The notes under the pieces are model-generated. The model saw only the letters and a list, made by a program, of their open reading frames with translations. It was not told the DNA's origin and did no database searches. From NCBI RefSeq assembly GCF_905220415.1, contig NC_059538.1, positions 11,842,001 through 11,906,000 on the forward strand: a stretch of 64,000 bases of DNA, written 5' to 3'. The DNA is from Colias croceus. Lineage: Eukaryota; Arthropoda; Insecta; Lepidoptera; Pieridae. Shown one piece after another: positions 22,810-34,649 of the stretch. Within the stretch, counting starts at the first letter, position 1; every line of letters starts with the position of its first letter. Position numbers and translations under genes: made by a program.

Positions 22810-23610
22810 CTAGCTGTGCCCCACGGTTTTACCCGCATTGCTCTGATAGTATTAGCCTTCTTCGATAAATGGGCTACCTAGTCCGTAGTGTTGCCCAAAT
22901 TCAGTCTTGGTCTTGCGTCTTGCGTTTTTGCAAGACCAAGACCAAGAACAAGACCGCGTATTTTTAGCAAGACCAAGACCAAGACTGACCGTGCAAGACT
23001 TGAGCAAGAACAAGACATAGACTGCAAGACTCTTGCGTCTTGCAGCTAGGACTTAGCGCTATTTCACTGAGTAGTTAGGTGTAACAGTTCGGTGTATAAC
23101 TAGGTAGGTACGCTTAGGAATTCTATGAGACGCAAAAAACTGTATCAAAGAATATGAAAAACTGGACCTATGCGCATTACTAGTTATTTATTATTCTGCT
23201 TGATCTTTACTATGGCTACCTATGTTAATTCAAGCTCACAATGTTCCAATTCTAATACGTTTTTCTAAGATTTAAAGTAAACTTTAATAAATAGTAATAG
23301 ACTAATAGGTAATTGCAAGACTTGCAAGACTTACAAGACTCTTGCTGCAAGACCAAGACCAAGACCAAGACTGGGAGCGCAAGACCAAGACCAAGACCAA
23401 GACTAGGTGTATTGGCGCAAGACCAAGACCAAGACCAAGACGAGATGTATTGGCGCAAGACCAAGACCAAGACTGGCTAAGTCTCGTCTTGTTCTTGCAT
23501 TTGGGCAACACTACTAGTCCGAAAGAATTTTTCAAATCGGACAAGGAATCGGAGTCGTTCCTGAGATTAGCGCGTTCAAACAAACAAACTCTTAGCCTTT
23601 ATAATATAGA
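22810..23610 (-). mobile_element. Helitron-like repeat, family A, split by a hAT-like insertion
   Basis: The 3' half (22810-22885) starts A|CTAGCTGTGCCCCACGG. The copy resumes at 23522 and ends 'ATAATATAGA' at 23610. Between them sits the complete element at 22886-23513 plus its duplicated target CTAGTCCG. The nesting dates the Helitron copy as older than the hAT-like insertion. Confidence 0.8.
22886..23513 (-). mobile_element. hAT-like element with GTCTTG minisatellite, copy 2
   Basis: Terminal inverted repeats TAGTGTTGCCCAAAT / complement are identical to copy 1. The target duplication CTAGTCCG lies at 22878-22885 and 23514-23521. Its orientation is opposite to copy 1. The unique core is longer (about 23045-23310) and includes sequence copy 1 lacks ('TAGTTAGGTGTAACAGTTCG'), so the two are separate deletion derivatives or length variants. 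Hexamer AAGACC arrays fill the sub-terminal parts. Confidence 0.85.
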
Positions 23611-23969
23611 TTCATTATTGAGGTATTAACAACTACTTAGTGGACATTTCATGATTAATGGAACAAGTCCAATCCTATGCTTTATTTTAATAAAATGTTC
23701 TTCACAGATTTAGACGTAACTTCATTTTTACTTTTGGAAGGCGTTTTATATTCGAAAATTATTCGATTTCGCATCTTATATTCACTTTAACAAGGTCAAC
23801 TATATCGGTATAATGAAAAACAGCACAATTGTCTTCAATACTTATTGAATCTAAATAAAGAAACGATTCAATACACTATTGCAAAACGGAAAAACATTAG
23901 CAAATTCGTCCTATAAAGGTTGATAAGAGCTATCACTTAAAAACGTTACATTATTTACATTATGCGGGT

Positions 23970-23976
23970 ATATATG
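23970..23976 (+). promoter_or_regulatory. Possible TATA box of secreted gene 2
   Basis: TATATAT lies 48-54 bases before the ATG at 24024, with a pyrimidine-rich TCTCATT stretch about 20-25 bases downstream that could hold the start site. This would give a very short 5' leader. Suggestive only. Confidence 0.35.
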
Positions 23977-24023
23977 CTGTTGGTCTCTCATTTTTTTATT
24001 GTGAGCCGAAGTGTCAAAGCAAA

Positions 24024-24087
24024 ATGTATAAAATTATCACGGTTTTGGTTATCTGTGCTGTTTTAAGTGGATCTAATGCGTATAATT
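24024..24087 (+). CDS. Exon 1 of secreted Cys-rich gene 2 (signal peptide)
   Basis: The ATG at 24024 is the only start that gives a signal peptide in frame with the donor at 24088. 64 nt, ending with one base of a split codon, as in gene 1. Confidence 0.8.
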
Positions 24088-26234
24088 GTGAGTTATTAGT
24101 GTAAGATTTTTTATGAATATTTTTTTAATTTGTTTTTTTTATTATTTAAGAAATAAAGTCTATATAAATACTAGGGTTTTCTTAGGAAAATATTTATTTA
24201 GAAGAATTTGATTATTGATTTTGAAGTTAGTGCCAGCTAAGTAAAGTAGTTACTATGTAAAATTAATTTAATCAGTAGATACTATTTATGTCGTCAATAT
24301 ATAGTAAGTAGGTGGAAACTGGAAACTTGATAGGCACTACCTATTAGACTTCATTGAAACCTACGCCATAATATAGAGCTCTGGGTTGCGCATTATAATA
24401 TTAATTTATTTTTCTCTTTTAAGTGCCTATTTTTGCTTTAGAAATTGGTTTAATTTTCTGTTCAAAATGAATTTTATGATCTACATAAGGCGTTTCATTG
24501 TGTTCAAACTGGATTTATTAATAAAAAATGTGTTTAAGTTACTATAAGAGACTGAGAAAGAAATTAATCGAAGTTAATAGCAAAATATTCGTTTTTTTTA
24601 TATATATATTTTAGTGTTGTGCTCGATTATTTGGTGTCTAGTATAAGTATTAAGTGTATTTTTATATACCAAGATTTATAGTTTAATAGTATTATTATAA
24701 TTCTCTCTGACCATAAAGTGGTGTCATTATAACAGGTCTATTAAAAACGTAGATTGCGATAAATACCAAGGCTCTTCCGTCAGTATTTCTTCAAACTAAA
24801 TTATACCGTTGTTTGTTACTTTTCCTGCTATTCTTCAGAACGTTGCTTGGTCGCAAATATTTACTTTGAGCGTAGCAAGACGTTCCTGTATACACACAAT
24901 GTCAAGGTATTTCGTAGTGTAACTGTATTGTTATAAGGAAGCTTAGTAAAGAAACTACAAGAAAGAAAGGCGCTTTAATCATTATTATAATTACTAAGCC
25001 TTTATTTAAAAAAAAAAAACTGTTCACTGTACAGTAATTATTACATTAAAATCTTATTGTTTAGATAAATTAACTATTAGCTCCCGCACTAGGAAACCTG
25101 TGTCGAATTTGCTGAAACGATAATATTAAGAAGTACAGAGTAAAGAAGAAAATTGTTTCAAAGAAAAATATATATGCTAGTTGTGTTATTTTGCAACTAA
25201 TAGACGGATTTCATTAATTTTTTTCCCTGAGTGCTATTTATGCACCTACCACTGGTGAAGCCCGGCGAACTGCTGGTATTCGATAATAGTTTTCCAATTA
25301 AAATAATAAAATTTCCTAACTTATGTTATTATGTGTCTTTCGTATATATCTTGTTTTGCACTATCCACTCTCCAAATGTTAATATAAAATAATGTTTCTA
25401 ACATGAAAATTCTAAAGATATTTTCACACTAACACACATGTTCAAAAGGCAAGTGAGAATTTCGCGTTTGATTGAATTCCTTTACTTCTGTTTGAGGAAA
25501 TGTGGGCCAAATATTTTGCGTGACTTATAGGTGATATTACCTATATAAAAGCTTTTATACAATCATATTCTAAATAAATTTTTATGTTTATTTTCTAACT
25601 AGCTGTTGCCCGCAGCTTCGTTTGCGTGAAAAGATAAATTAATAATTTTCATGGTATAAGTTTTTATCCCCTATTTAAGGTACCCCTTCAGGGGATGAAT
25701 TTTCTAAAATCCTTTCTTAGGGGACGCCTACGTTATGACATCTACCTGTATGCCAAATTTCAGCCCGATACGTCCAGTCGTTTGGGCTGTGCGTTGATAG
25801 ATCACTATATCAGTCAGTCACCTTTGAGTATATAGATAGACATAGAAACAAAATTGGATCATACGTTTATACCTAGGTTATTACTTACCTTTTTTGGATA
25901 TAAGTAGTCAATCTTCGTCATCAACACTAAATATACACATACGAAACTCTATCGGTAAAATCAACTTTGATTTTCTACAAAAACTACGCTTAATTAGTTT
26001 ATTTCACCTTCCTATACTTACCTTCACTAAACCTTTCTTACTTATAAAATACAACATTGTTAAATCATAATTTTATCTATTTTTCTTTTGTTTTTAGCCC
26101 ATCGCGCTGAAAACTCATGCGGGAGTCGCGGTGGAGAATGCTTTCCCATGGAATACAAATGTCCTGAGATTTTGACATACACAGAAGCGGTTGACTGCGA
26201 ACAAGATCACAAATGCTGTATATTGGTTAAATAA
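24024..26234 (+). CDS. Secreted cysteine-rich protein, U-scoloptoxin(19)-like, one module
   Basis: Spliced gene with exons 24024-24087 and 26098-26234, 66 residues. Exon 1 is a signal peptide: Met-Tyr-Lys, a hydrophobic core, then Gly-Ser-Asn-Ala as a plausible cleavage site. It ends in phase 1 at a GTGAGT donor. Exon 2 after TTTTTAG carries one module, C-x6-C-x6-C-x11-C-x5-CC, with Gly-Gly before the second Cys and Cys-Cys-Ile-Leu near the C terminus. It matches exon 3 of the gene at 3427 in spacing, intron phase and ending, so the two are paralogues about 18 kb apart. The product should be secreted and disulfide-bonded. The family name is from memory; function in Lepidoptera is unknown to me. 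Confidence 0.8.
25599..25836 (-). repeat. Dispersed CTAG-ended repeat, family F
   Basis: On + it starts A|CTAGCTGTTGCCCGCAG, contains 'GATACGTCCAGTCGTTTGG', and ends near 'TTTGAGTATATAGA'. It lies in the intron of secreted gene 2. The internal part recurs at 560-690. Confidence 0.65.
26098..26234 (+). CDS. Exon 2 of secreted Cys-rich gene 2 (cysteine module)
   Basis: The acceptor TTTTTAG precedes 26098; the frame runs to TAA at 26232-26234. All six cysteines of the mature protein are on this exon. Confidence 0.8.
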
Positions 26235-26235
26235 A
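26230..26235 (+). terminator. Possible poly(A) signal overlapping the stop of secreted gene 2
   Basis: AATAAA at 26230-26235 includes the TAA stop codon (26232-26234). If used, the 3' untranslated region would be extremely short. A TTTATTATTTATAC stretch follows but holds no second canonical signal nearby. Confidence 0.4.
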
Positions 26236-28405
26236 TAATTCTTAATTAATAGAAGTTTTATTATTTATACAAATTTTTAAGTTGCCGAAATGACTGATTT
26301 TCCGTTAAAGAAAGTTTTGTATACTCTTTTTGTATATATTTAGCCTTAAAATCTAATATATACACAGACAGATAATAACGATTTTAAACCTATGTAATTT
26401 GTGTCATAATGGTTCTTTTAATATCCATTGGTTTCAAACAATGCGTGGCAACAAAATCGGACCATTATGAAATGTGAACGGTAGCCACAAAACCACACCG
26501 CGAAATTTGCATTAAGCGTTAATACCTCCTTATCCTGAAAGCCTTGTAAATACTTTTGGAAACAATAGTGTAGCTCAAAGCGTCAGTTACGGCTAGGCTT
26601 TGTTGCGGTCGCAACGCGATGCCGTAATTTGTTCAACGCTGTACACTGCGTTGCATGAAACCAGGACAAGAAAAACGAGGTTAAATATGTGAAGGAAAAT
26701 AAGGAAAGGCATTTTTGCAATGAAGTTAAAAAGCTGAAGAGTTTATTTGTTTGAACGGGCTTATTTCAAAAATTACTGGACCGACTTCAAAAATTATTTA
26801 AGAATTAGATATTTACGTGCTACAAGTAATACTTATGTATCGCGGTCAAGGCCGGTGTGGAGGCGTAGTCGTTCATAAAAATTACAAAATTAGCTTTAAA
26901 ATTTTAGACTTACAATGCCACTTTGAAATAAAACAGCGAAATAAACCGCTTCAATCCGGATATGAAATGAAAAATACGATGGATACTTTAACATAATTTA
27001 TGCATTTATTTACATCATCATATAGAACTTATTATAGAACTATCATTACAGGTTAACCTAATTCGACAGAGTTCTTTAATAAATTAAAAAAATAATATTA
27101 TGTCATTGATCAATTTAACATTAAAATAGTTTATGAAATGTTGTAAATAATGCCCTACAGAAGGACGCAACTTCTTAATTCATAATATAAATTAGTTTAA
27201 ACATGTTACAATATCATCTTAGGAAATTTCTTAATGTATAATTATCTTATAATAATATAATGCTTTTATACTAATAAAAACAAAGCAACGATATTTGGTA
27301 TAGAGCAAAGAAACTCTGATAATTCATAATCGATTAACCTTCGCTGACGCAGTGTAATAGCTCGTGAAATACAATTCTCATACAAAAACAAGTAAATACC
27401 GCGAATTCTAGAATAAAACAATATATTTACGATCAAATAATTATGCTAAAAATGTTTGCGAGATTCAATTTGTGTTCGTAACTACGTAGGAGATGGTAGG
27501 AGTTAGGAGCGACATAAATCCAGTTATTTTGCCAAAAAATAATATGGAATAAAACATTTCGTTAGAATATCCAATTGTGTTTGTTAAACATCTATATTTA
27601 GGAATACAATAGGTAAGGCCATTAAAAGTACACATAAATCCTTTGACATAGAACTTCGTAAAGTTAATATTTTATCCATAATGCGAATTCGTTCTCTTTT
27701 TATACAATTATAATAGATTTCAAATACAATTTGGTACCTGCAATGTAAGTAAAAATGTGTAAATTTTATTATAGAATCTCGCAGGGCATTGAACTAGTGA
27801 TATGCCTATTTTTAAATTACTCGACAGTTTCTATATCAAAAATGATGATATAGAACAATTATTATTAAATTTTGTAATGTCAACGATGTTCATAGCGATT
27901 AAGATATTGTATTATTTGCTACTACCATTATAACACAATATTTTTTACAAAAATAAATAAATATTGATCGCAATGGTCATATATTTTTGTTATTATTTTG
28001 AAATGGCATATCCTCCACAAATAAATCAACTCCTTTCTTGCCTTCGTGCACTAGTTTTGGCTTTGGTGTTATTGAGTGACATACATATCTATTATTATAT
28101 TCATTCAAACATACACAATTTCCTGTGTATTCGGGTCAGATTTCCGGTGTCGTTCGTCATTTTCAGGAATTTATATCATATTATGTTTATTTTAAATATA
28201 TTATGTAGATTATGACGTATAACATGAATTTGAAAAAAAGAAATGAACGCCTATAACTTGGTCTACGTTAAATACAGAATAGGTGTCGGCAATGCTAAAA
28301 AATTTTCTAAATGATTAGGTTTTACGTTAACTACATATATTATGTCTGTGCAAAATCTTTATATCTCCATCAGCTGGAATGTATTAATTAATTCATTTTA
28401 TTATT
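26235..28405. other. Intergenic, mostly unrecognised
   Basis: A decayed family A fragment lies at about 26728-26815 ('AAAAGCTGAAGAGTTTATTTG'). The rest is AT-rich with no gene; a + frame at 27964-28215 is not supported. Confidence 0.45.
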
Positions 28406-28407
28406 AC

Positions 28408-28560
28408 CTTTTTTTATGTCAGAGCAAGCAAAGGAGCAGATGGGCCACCTGATGGTAAGTGGTCACCACCGACCATAAACACTTGCAACACTAGAAGTGT
28501 TGCAGGTGCTTTGCCGGCCTTTTATGGATAAATAAGCTCTTTTCTTGAAGGCCCCAATGT
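28408..28560 (+). repeat. Dispersed lepidopteran repeat
   Basis: Contains 'GGGCCACCTGATGGTAAGTG', 'AACACTTGCAACACTAG' and 'TGCCGGCCTTT', words I recall from a common lepidopteran interspersed repeat. Only one copy is seen in this window. Confidence 0.45.
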
Positions 28561-29111
28561 CGTAGTTGTTACCTTCTATTTTTAAACGTATGATGATTTT
28601 GGTATCGTTGAATCATGCCAAAGTTTCACTTTTGACACGTATGTTCGGCACACACGCTCTTAAAAAAAAATATTTCGAGTGTTCCCATTATCATGTCCCG
28701 CAGTGTACTAGAGAAAGTGTTGCGTGGCTATTGTTCTATACGGGTGTACGGAACACATCATTATACAAATGAATATTGTGGGCTTCATTAGTATTGCTAT
28801 TGTTTACCTTTAATGGTGATAAAACACACTATGTTGGTAATACATTTGAATTACAATGCTTTGTTGTTTATTTTGTTTAGTCTTTAAATTTTCGCGAGGG
28901 AATAGTTGTACATAATAAATATTATGAAGTTTAAATATTCGGAATAGCTATCAAGTTCTATAAGACAAAACATACTTCAACCATTACAATAATTTTATAT
29001 TTATCTACAAAAACAGTTCCTGTGACTAATTTTGGCCCCGCTTTTTATAAATTTCACGTCTTTTTAAACTTTTCACACAAAATAATACCTACGTGATACG
29101 TTAAATATTAA

Positions 29112-29324
29112 TCTAATATTATAAAGCTGAATAGTTTGTTTGTATGCTTGTTTGTTTGAACGCGCTAAACTTTAACTACTGGTCTGATTTGAAAAACTCT
29201 TTCGGTGTTAGATAGCTGCTGTGGCCCTTTTATCGAGGAAGGCTTATAGCCTATAGGCTATATATCATCACGCTAAGACCAACAGGAGCGGAGCAATGCG
29301 GGTGAGACCATGGAGCACAGCTAG
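29112..29324 (+). mobile_element. Helitron-like repeat, family A
   Basis: A complete copy ending GCACAGCTAG|T, with an expanded GTTTG run in the 5' part. Confidence 0.75.
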
Positions 29325-29460
29325 TGTGTCACACACATATACAATATACAGAGCCTGAATAGGGTCATAATTAATTCCTCAGAACGTAACTTTTGTATTG
29401 AAAGGGTCATATCTCAACCTGCTAAAAAATGTATACCGCTTACATTACAAGCTTGGCGTA

Positions 29461-29784
29461 AAAAAATGGCCAAGTGTGAGTCGGACTCGCGACACTACGG
29501 GTTCTGTACAAATACGCTAAAGAGCACCTACAAAAAAATTGTTTCCCGTGCAATTTATGACTGTTCCAACTGTTGCTTAACTTTTGTGTTTAAATAATAA
29601 ATGTTTTGTAATTAATTAGTGTTTAAATAATAAATGTTTTATAATTATTGTTAGAGCGGTATATCAAAAATTAATCATCTCTGAAAATTTCGACTATCAC
29701 AGTTCATAAGACATAGCAGCCTGGTGACAGACGGTCTGCGAAGTCTTCGTAATAAGGTTTCCCTTTGAATACGGAACCCTAAAA
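29461..29784 (+). repeat. SINE-like repeat ending CGGAACCCTAAAA
   Basis: It starts 'GGCCAAGTGTGAGTCGGACT' and ends 'ATACGGAACCCTAAAA', with 'TGGTGACAGACGGTC' between. The same 3' end occurs in reverse at 41699-41756 ('AGGGTTCCGTATCC'). This structure is very common in Lepidoptera. Confidence 0.6.
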
Positions 29785-30753
29785 GTGAGTTGAATAAGCA
29801 ATTTCGCTTACATTTTTGTCCTTTTGAGACTGATTAGTCGACTTCTTTACTTTAATGTGACGACACTTTATTTAGGTCGTATTACAAACAGAGGGGCTGG
29901 ATTAAATTTAGAAAATGTTAATCGTTCGTTTAAATAATTGCTTCTGGGCTGTATTATGGTGCCAATGTTCTTGTTAATTTATTTCTAAAAATAATGTGGG
30001 GTATTAGAGTTTCAGAGAATCGAAAACTACTTCTTGGAACTTTGGAATATACTACAATTATATTATATTATTACTTATACTACAATTTTATAACATCATA
30101 AATTATCTAAAGGACTTACTTCGTAATATCGGTCAATTAAGCAAAGCTGGCATGTTCACAGTACTCACACTTATGCAATTTCACTTACAGTATGTTCAAA
30201 AATAAATGCGACTCTAGTTTCATTTTAGAAAATATTCAAGTTTTAGACTGGCTTGCATATTCGCTCGTCTTTTAATTCTATTGAATTTGCTTAGGATAAT
30301 TATGTCACAACTAAGCGCTCTAAAAGATTTTCCGCAAAATTTAATTACGGATCAACAACTTTAAGAACACTTCCAAAGAACACATACCGCAATAAGACAT
30401 TGGTATTCAATTTTAAGTAAGAACAACCGATATCGTTTGTAAATTAATGTAAATGGTGATAACTCTGATTATTAATTAGTAATTTGATTTTTGAAAAAAA
30501 AAATGCCGATTTTAGTCAAAATTTATATTTTTCTAACAAGATCCTTATCATCCAAATTTCCACCTTGGTGAGAAAAATTGACATTTCTAATGAAAATGAA
30601 CAAAAAATTAAATGATTTTATTAAATACTGTAAAATAGTATATAATTCTTCCATTTACTGTATCACAAAATTCTTCATAGATTTTTAGATATTCGTACTA
30701 CACCAATTACATCACCCTGTATTTATAAACAATTGCAAAATATGACACATACA

Positions 30754-30978
30754 TAGGCCGGGAGATACTGACACAAAATTTCGGGTCATTTGTAACAGAA
30801 TGGCGGTTCTACAGAGGTCTTATTACGCAATGACAAAAAGAAAAATGATGGTCAGAACGCTGGTACCGGCGGACTAGTCGCGTGGGCGTAAGTCACACTC
30901 GTCGGATAGGTAAGACCCCTCTAGACCGCCATCCTGTTACAAATGACCCGAAATTTTGTGTCAGTATCTCCCGGCCTA
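30754..30978. mobile_element. MITE with long inverted repeats
   Basis: About 57 bp at each end are inverted copies: TAGGCCGGGAGATACTGACA... and its complement, continuing through 'TTTCGGGTCATTTGTAACAG'. The middle is GC-rich and unpaired. The target duplication is ambiguous (TA or ACA). No open frame. Confidence 0.75.
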
Positions 30979-31209
30979 ACATGTGCAATGTGTAAATGTG
31001 TTGACGTTCCAGCTCTTCTTAATATACTTATAATGTTATGTTATGACTTATGACCAATTGAATAAATAAATGTTTGAACATGCTATCATAGTGGGAGTCC
31101 ATACGAGAAATAAATTGCCTATATCCTCTAGTATATAATCTATATCAGTAGTTTTGTAATGATAAAATAAATTAAAATAGTCAGTTTAGATTTTTTTATT
31201 TATTACTTA

Positions 31210-31401
31210 CTAGCTGTGTACCGCGGTTTTACCCGCATTGCTGCGATCCTGTTAGTTTTAGCGTGATGATAATATTATAGCCTTCCTCGATAAATAGGCC
31301 ATTTAACGCCGAAAGAATTTTTCAAATCGGACCCGTAGTTCCTGAGATTAGCGCGTTCAAACAAACAAACAAACTATTCATCTTTATAATATTAGTATAG
31401 A
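31210..31401 (-). mobile_element. Helitron-like repeat, family A
   Basis: A complete reversed copy: A|CTAGCTGTGTACCGCGG ... AGTATAGA|T. Confidence 0.75.
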
Positions 31402-31751
31402 TAAACAAATCAAATACTTCCTCTTCCTAACATTATTAATTAAACATCAGGAAAAGATAACAAAACCGTGTTGATATATTATTATGTGTTTAAGATACTG
31501 CAATACACTGTACATATTTAACCGTTTTCTTGTAAAGTGGGTCAAGTGCAGCGCAAATGTTTTTAAATATTTCTACAGAATGGAAAGTGTTATTATCGGA
31601 ATACACTTCATTTTGTTGAGTGTTTCAATGTGAAATTTTAAATGTTTCTCATATTTATACTTAGTTATAATGAACACTTAAAAGCATGAAATATAAAATT
31701 TCGTTACGAAATTACGAATTTTGTTACGAATTTTAATACTACATATTTTAA

Positions 31752-31920
31752 TCTAATACTAATATTATAAAGCTGAAGAGTTTGTTTTTTGTTTGAACGC
31801 GCTAATTTCGAGAACTACTGGTCTGATTTGAAAAATTATTTCGGTGTTCGATAGCATATATCATCACTCTACGACCAACAAGAGCGGAGCCACGCGGGTG
31901 AAACCGCGCGGGGCAGCTTG
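31752..31920 (+). mobile_element. Helitron-like repeat, family A
   Basis: Complete but with a shortened middle; the terminal CTAG is mutated to CTTG. It forms an inverted pair with the copy starting 29 bp further on. Confidence 0.7.
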
Positions 31921-31948
31921 TGATATTAATACAATATTTTCCCAGTAA

Positions 31949-32135
31949 CTAGCTGTTCCCCGCGGCTTCACCCGCATTGCTCCGCTCCTGTTCGTCTTAG
32001 CATGATTATATATAGCCTATATCTTTCCTTGATAAATGGGCTACCTAACACTGAAAGAATTTTTCAAATCAGACGGGTACTTGCTGAGATTAGTGCGTTC
32101 AGACAAACTCTTCAGCTTTATAATATTAGTATAGA
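31949..32135 (-). mobile_element. Helitron-like repeat, family A
   Basis: A|CTAGCTGTTCCCCGCGG ... AGTATAGA|T, opposite in orientation to 31752-31920 and almost adjacent. The pair could fold into a hairpin in RNA. Confidence 0.75.
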
Positions 32136-32483
32136 TATAGATACAAGGAATTCTATCAAAATTCCCAAACCCACCCAAATATAAGCTTCCTTACATTCCG
32201 TCACGTATTATTTGGCCATAAAACACCCCATGACGAAACATCAACCCTTTTCCTAATCATTTATTTAGAAGAAATAAATCCCTTGAACATTTTATAGATG
32301 GCATCACGTATATACGCTATGAACCCTTCATACAGACGAGATTTGGATTTTATGAAGTGTGAGGTACTACCTTGATAATATGTCGATATTCTGTTTTAGG
32401 TTTCAAACATAAATAAAATTCTAACCATAATTCTGATTAAATCAAAGCAAATTCTGAAGGTTAATATTTTAGGAGAAAAGAGA

Positions 32484-32843
32484 TTAAATACAACTAAACT
32501 TATCAATTTTATCCACATTACGTAGAGTTTTTGCAGCAAATAAGGGATCTTCCTTCAACGAAAAGGCTTCGATTGACTGGAATGTAAGTTTTTTCAGGCT
32601 ATATTGTTTTTGGCTATCTTTCAGAGTACTTTGTCCAAAAATTGATAAAAACATACCTCTACTTAATAAACAGTTACTAATAAAACTACCACAACCTTTC
32701 GATTGCACACTTATGATATAAATTCTGAAACGAAAAACGCAGAATTTATAAATTTTCACAAACCATGACACATGTTTCTCTTTTATAGGTAAATACGTAC
32801 TACTTCCCATATTCAACGTCCCACGAGTCATTAAATAGGTCAA
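32484..32843 (-). other. Unidentified 119-codon open frame
   Basis: A minus-strand frame starting Met-Thr-Tyr-Leu and ending Phe-Ser-Cys-Ile runs uninterrupted, rather long for such AT-rich DNA. No domain, signal peptide or family is recognised and no splice signals were matched. It may be a piece of an old transposon, a gene fragment or chance. Not a supported gene. Confidence 0.15.
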
Positions 32844-33003
32844 GTGCTACCAGATATTGGCTGAGACTATTAATATTCAGCGATTGATTGATTACTGTAG
32901 ATAACACAATTATTGGTTAATATTATCAACTCTACCAGCAGAGACAATATTGTGTGGGATCATAAAGCAGTTCCTAGACAGTAATACAAGTAGTTCCTAG
33001 ACA

Positions 33004-33079
33004 GTAGTTTTAAATATTTAAGCATACAAAGGGACATAGGGACAGAGAAAGCGACTTTGTTTTATACTATGTAGTGATA
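33004..33079 (-). repeat. Helitron-like family C fragment
   Basis: It holds only the reversed 5' part of family C, almost identical to 20220-20294. The sharp start after 'CCTAGACAGTA', itself a repeated phrase, suggests a rearrangement. Confidence 0.6.
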
Positions 33080-33405
33080 TACAACCCAAAACCAGGTTTC
33101 CCTTATCGTAAAACTGTAATCAATTTTTTTATGACGTAATAAATGAAGACATGACATGCGGAGGTACATACTGAAACAATCCATCATGAAGCTTTGTACT
33201 GTACAATATTCGTTTATGAGAATCCAATATTATTTGATTATGACTCGGAAAGCTAAATTGGAAGAATATCAAAATATACCAGCTGGATATAAAGGCAATT
33301 GTACAAATAAAAGGAAGGATTTTATTTTTATTGCAAATTGTTTATTACTCATAATTTAATATCTGCTTTTGCATCTGGAACTATCACCCTTAAAACATCC
33401 ATTAA

Positions 33406-33588
33406 TCTATACTAATATTATAAAGCTGACGAGTTTGTTTGTTTGAACACGCTAATCTCGGGAACTACTGGTCCGATTTGAAAAATTCTTTCGGTGTTAG
33501 ACAGCCCATTTATCGAGGAAGGCTCAATATCATCACGCTAAGACCTACAGAGCGGAGCAATGCGGGTGAAACCGCGCGGAACAGCTAG
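33406..33588 (+). mobile_element. Helitron-like repeat, family A
   Basis: A complete copy: TCTATACTAATATTATAAAG to AACAGCTAG|T, among the least diverged here. Confidence 0.78.
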
Positions 33589-33870
33589 TTGGAAATATTA
33601 ATTATAGTGCTAACTTTTTTTTTTGATAAATTTTTAATCAGTTTTTCACCATTTATTGGCAAAAAAGCTCCATTTCACTCATGTGCAACTTTAGCAATAT
33701 TTTTATAATGTCTTTTGAAATTAAAATATAGTTCGTCAAGAGTTCGTCCTATAAAATTATAGTTATTTTAAATTCACCTTCAATATTTTATTCGCATAAC
33801 AATAAAACAAGCCTACCATTTTCTAAAATCATTAAGTACTTTTCCGATAACCTACAAACAATCTCGAGTT

Positions 33871-33995
33871 TGACTGACCGGTTGGCTTGGTTGGTAGTGA
33901 CCCTAGGTAGTGCTTTTCAATCCAGAGGTCGTGGATTCGATTCCCATGGAATCAGATCGTTCCGTGTGTGAAAATGTCGCGAAATATTTATCTTA
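33871..33995 (+). repeat. tRNA-derived SINE, copy 1
   Basis: The head has an A box in 'GGCTTGGTTGGTAGTGAC' and a B box in 'GGTCGTGGATTCGATTCC', followed by 'TGTGTGAAAATG' and 'GAAATATTTATC'. The same order is found in reverse at 52761-52997. It is not a functional tRNA: no closing acceptor stem. Confidence 0.65.
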
Positions 33996-34437
33996 AAATT
34001 AACCATACCATTTATTCGACTTTATAACTGAAACTCGATACATTTTTAGTCTGATGGCGCAAAGCACTCTGAAGCCAAAGTAGGACACATAAAAGTTGCA
34101 CGGATAAAGGGATGGAGGTTTTAAATCATCCTTGGAGATTTCTTTGTTTATCTAGTGGCTACAAATAAAAGAGAAGTGTCTTTTGTAATGTCAAAAGGCT
34201 AGTCACTACTTATCGTTAAGTGTGCACAAGCGATTATTCCGTAACTATTGCAGATATCAAAAAACTTTGAACTGATATCGAAAGTACTTAACATAATGAG
34301 TAAAATGGCCAACGAGTTACACGAATTATATTAGAAATATTATTAGATTATTAGAATAAAATATTAATCAGTGCATACTAAATAGACACATTACAAAATC
34401 ATATTCCCAAAAATTAACCAACAGCGCACATATATTA

Positions 34438-34649
34438 CTAGCTGTGCCCTGCGGTTTTACCCGCAGTGCTCCATTTCTGTTAGTCTTAGCGTGATGATAT
34501 ATTATAGCCTAGCCTTCCTTGATAAATGGGCTATCTAAAACCGAAAGAATTTTTCAAATCGGACCAGTAGTTCCTGAGATTAGCGCGTTCAAACAAGCAA
34601 ACAAACAAACAAACTCTTCAGCTTTATAATATAAGTATGTACCTATAGA
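34438..34649 (-). mobile_element. Helitron-like repeat, family A
   Basis: A reversed copy starting A|CTAGCTGTGCCCTGCGG with an expanded CAAA run near 34600. Confidence 0.72.

Noticed and set aside
23342..23480. Regularly spaced repeats that could suggest a CRISPR array
   Set aside because: The units are contiguous hexamers without unique spacers and lie inside a transposon in an insect genome.
33871..33960. tRNA gene
   Set aside because: A and B boxes are present, but no acceptor stem closes and the same head is attached to a repeated tail at 52761-52997: a SINE.
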